Positions 61,624 to 64,000 of a DNA stretch of 64,000 nt are shown piece after piece. A program made the position numbers and the translations under genes. The stretch covers positions 124,001-188,000 of the forward strand of contig CP021226.1 of NCBI GenBank assembly GCA_003999685.1. The letters run 5' to 3'. Each line of letters opens with the position of its first letter. The stretch's first letter is position 1. This stretch comes from Taiwanofungus camphoratus (taxonomy: Eukaryota > Basidiomycota > Agaricomycetes > Polyporales > Taiwanofungaceae). Under the pieces are notes generated by a model, which was not told the origin of the DNA, did no database searches, and worked only from the letters and a program-made list of their open reading frames with translations.

Positions 61624-62836
61624 TCAATTCTCAGTATAGCTTGGAGGAAACTCTTGCGGGTCACCATTATTACCATTAGCTGGTAACGGCAGTCCGCCTG
61701 GTCCAAATCGCAGTCCCGCGTCCGCGTGGTATAAAACTGAAGAAACAAATGGAGGATTGCTAGTGACCTCCGCCGGTGGATGATTATCAGCGGTGCCGGA
61801 AGTGCCATTATTGACGTTGTTGAGCAGGGGGGTGGCGCGTCCTCCGGAGCTCGCCAGACTAGTTTTGCTGGCTTTGCTCACATGTCGTCGCGTAAATTCA
61901 GCGGCTGGACCGGCACCTGATGCGCCAGCAAGGTGTGGCGCTATAGAGGCAAAGCCCATAGGGCTTCGTCAAGGGCAGGAGAATTTGACAGATCGGGTGA
62001 GGCAGTATATGGCGTGACTACATACACTAGTAAGACGAAATTGAGCATTAGCGTTCAGAACGTGAATCAGCAGATCACACAGACCAGGGTCCAGTCCAGA
62101 ATCCAATAGGTCGGGATAGTCAAAGTGAGTTCTTCTCTTACGCCTGTGGCGGAGAAAGAAGAGGAGAAGCGCAGCCGCTACGAGTGCAACCACGCCTCCC
62201 ACAACTCCGCCTACTATCGCATCCGTCGGAGTCGAAGATGACTTGGACGAAACAGCCGAACTGGCTGGCGCTGCAGTGGCCCCTGATGTTGCCGACTCAG
62301 ACGCTACTGGTGAAGTAGGACTCGCTGGATTGCTTGTCGATGGAAAAGGTATTGTACCGTTGATCACCCGGGCTATGACATAGTCCATCAGAAATGGATA
62401 TGTGTCGCTTGCCTGGGTGAGGCTGATGACAAGGGCGTGCGGCCCATTTGACAATGGCTGGGATGCGAAGAAGACTATGCCAGTGGTTGCTTGCGTGTAG
62501 TTATCCGGAGTGACGTATATGGATGGCGACGTTCCATTTATTGAATAGGATGAGATGGGCAGAACACTAGCCCCGTCAGGGGGGATAACAGCGCCGACAA
62601 CTCCTACTTCTATGATGCCTCCAGCGTGCGATGTGAGAGCACAACTCCTGAGTTTGATAGGCCGACTTACTGTCACCGTTGAACTCAAACATCGCCGTTG
62701 AATTGGTGGTATATGCAGCACTCAGAGTCCCATCCAAGACAACCTGCTGGTCAGTCATGTGGTACCATTCACCAGAGTAGCTAATTCGGCCACCCTGATC
62801 ATCGAATTTGGCGATATAGGTGTCTTTAGCAGACAT
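61624..62836 (-). CDS. Single-pass Ser/Thr-rich membrane protein
   Basis: Surface-type protein of about 330 residues. The ATG at 62836 gives MSAKDTYIAKFDDQGGRISY and SGEWYHMTDQQVVLDGTLSA. This is the jelly-roll-like ectodomain start typical of a large Agaricomycete family whose members usually have a Y-S-G-x-W block. The second exon continues VGAVIPPDGASVLPISSYSI and VFFASQPLSNGPHALVISLT (about 62420-62475), then a Ser/Thr/Ala stalk (about 62240-62330). One strong membrane helix follows (IVGGVVGGVVALVAAALLLF, about 62150-62215), then a basic stop-transfer (RHRRKRR). The cytoplasmic tail is Gly/Asn/Pro-rich and ends EFPPSYTEN, TGA at 61624. No signal peptide is seen before the ectodomain, so an upstream exon may be missing. 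The function is not known; receptor or wall-sensor roles are guesses. Confidence 0.75.
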
Positions 62837-63456
62837 GACCTCGACGTCGCAGCGGGATACCAGGACTGGAGCACCAAGCACGGGAAATGTCCCCAAAAGC
62901 TAAGTGCCCTTAACAGTGTTGCATGTGGCTTATTACGACGCCCTCCTTCTTGTGTTTGTTTGTCATGGTGGGTGTACAGCATGTTCAGCAGTAATTCATG
63001 ATTGCTGGTACTTATATCTGTATATTCCACCTTGGAAATCACTACACATGTGCTGGACCTGCTTGGGATAGATAAGAAGTCAGTACGCCAGTTTCCCTTT
63101 CCCATTCTGACTCACAGAGAATCTGGGGAATTTGAACACGAAACCTAACTCACCGGACATGTTGTACACGAGTATACACACTAGGAGAGAACCAGTGTGG
63201 ACATCCGACCGAAACACACTCGGAGAGGGAATTTAGAAAGCACAGAAGTGACCGACATCGGAAGTTTTGAGAGCCCTTCATCGAGTGCAGAACTGTAGGC
63301 ACGTGTATCACCAAATGTTTGTGTCCGACTTGTGTTCAACTTTTCCGGGAACCGGATGCTACTTCACAATAAATCGAACAGCTTGATGAACTTCACTTCA
63401 CGAGCGTCAGTGCAACGCTGAGTCTGTTCGAGTCACGGCGCGTATCTGCAACGCGC
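62837..63456. other. Intergenic upstream of the surface protein
   Basis: An in-frame extension upstream of 62836 to 62896 exists but starts with TTG. If the surface protein has a separate signal-peptide exon it would lie here. Nothing else is seen. Confidence 0.35.
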
Positions 63457-63690
63457 TCACAGGTCTGTTGTTAGCGTAAAATCGAAGCCTGTGAGCAGCA
63501 CACAGTAGCGTCCTTGCCACAAGCGCGTATCGATCTCTGCGAAGCAGTACTTATCAACCCAAGCGAGAAGCTCAGGATGGGAAATGAAAAGGCGATGCGA
63601 TTGTACGTACTCCTTTGGTACCAGACTGTCCGTGGGCACAGGGGAAGTACATGTTCCGAAATGAGTCCCAATCAGGCCGATCCTGTGCAC
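63457..63690 (-). CDS. C-terminal exon(s) of an unrecognised gene
   Basis: Minus-strand coding-like sequence: CFAEIDTRLWQGRYCVLLTG (about 63480-63545), ending FDFTLTTDL with TGA at 63457. Just upstream a second frame reads PDWDSFRNMYFPCAHGQSG (about 63620-63690) before a GTACGT donor, so at least two exons are likely. The composition looks like real protein, but I recognise no family and no start. The gene may begin upstream within the window or be a fragment. Confidence 0.35.
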   Translation of the reverse strand: MHRIGLIGTHFGTCTSPVPTDSLVPKEYVQSHRLFISHPELLAWVDKYCFAEIDTRLWQGRYCVLLTGFDFTLTTDL

Positions 63691-64000
63691 GAAAGGATTG
63701 AGGAAGGCCCAAGCAGAAATAATTCTGAGGAACGATAATCAAGAAATAGCTTGTCCCCACGCAACAGCAGGATTCGAGCTCAAATGGCCCACCAGACGTA
63801 GAGTATCAGTAAATATCATGATAGTCAATTTCAGGTTGTAACTGTACAACTTCGAACTGTACAACTTCGAACATAACGCAGACGCACCGCGGCCGATCAC
63901 CGATGGGACTATTTCTAAAAATGGCTATATAAACATAGTATGTCTCGTCGACTACTTTGTCGCTCGTAAGGCGACTCAAGAGACCGCTAGATATGTATTA
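63691..64000. other. Right window edge
   Basis: The edge has a 15-base direct duplication (AACTGTACAACTTCG, 63840-63869) and a TATA-like CTATATAAAC near 63925. The ATG at about 63940 opens only eight codons. No gene is called. Confidence 0.35.

Overview
The window is nuclear DNA of a filamentous basidiomycete, very probably an Agaricomycete. The genes are dense and broken by many short introns (mostly 50-65 nt, GT-AG with a few GC-AG). The gene set is eukaryotic and fungal: chitin synthase, a GPI-transamidase subunit, EB1, mitochondrial ATP synthase subunit f, a Zn2Cys6 regulator, an F-box protein, and a tRNA-Asn with a tiny intron. Several membrane proteins look like basidiomycete families without a known role. 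No bacterial, phage or CRISPR features are present. Exon joins were deduced by eye from splice sites, reading frame and protein families, so gene ends are firmer than internal joins.

Left third (1-22.8 kb): every recognised gene is on the minus strand. They are the 3'-truncated end of a short-chain dehydrogenase, a GH35 beta-galactosidase with an N-terminal membrane anchor, a thiamine-diphosphate enzyme, an M16 insulin-degrading-enzyme-like protease, a GH2 beta-mannosidase, and a Zn2Cys6 'fungal_trans' transcription factor. Two glycosidases that trim plant-type hemicellulose side chains lie in one co-oriented block with a candidate regulator.

22.8-28.6 kb: two diverged inverted copies of a roughly 350-bp repeat flank an 0.8-kb spacer. 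The right copy abuts a decayed histidine-acid phytase that lacks its 5' end and carries two adjacent stops, probable frameshifts and altered catalytic residues. Two small genes of unknown function follow.

28.6-39.4 kb: AFG2 (AAA ATPase) and GPI16/PIG-T are divergently transcribed from a 0.38-kb shared promoter. Next come a poorly resolved stretch, a 55-residue Cys-rich protein, ATP17 (with a 9-nt exon) and tRNA-Asn(GUU).

39.4-51.4 kb: an amino-acid permease whose 3' half is strikingly AT-rich and CpG-poor although the frame stays open, a multi-pass membrane protein, a 652-codon single-exon-like orphan membrane protein, and an MFS monocarboxylate-type transporter.

51.4-64 kb: a division-1 chitin synthase, a weak hypothetical gene, an F-box protein divergent from an EB1 microtubule plus-end protein, a single-pass Ser/Thr-rich surface protein, and an unrecognised C-terminal exon near the right edge.

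I found no self-contained new multi-gene system. The best leads are the 6-nt micro-exon inside the zinc cluster of the transcription factor, the CpG-depleted but open half of the permease, the orphan 652-codon protein, and the phytase relic joined to a repeat.
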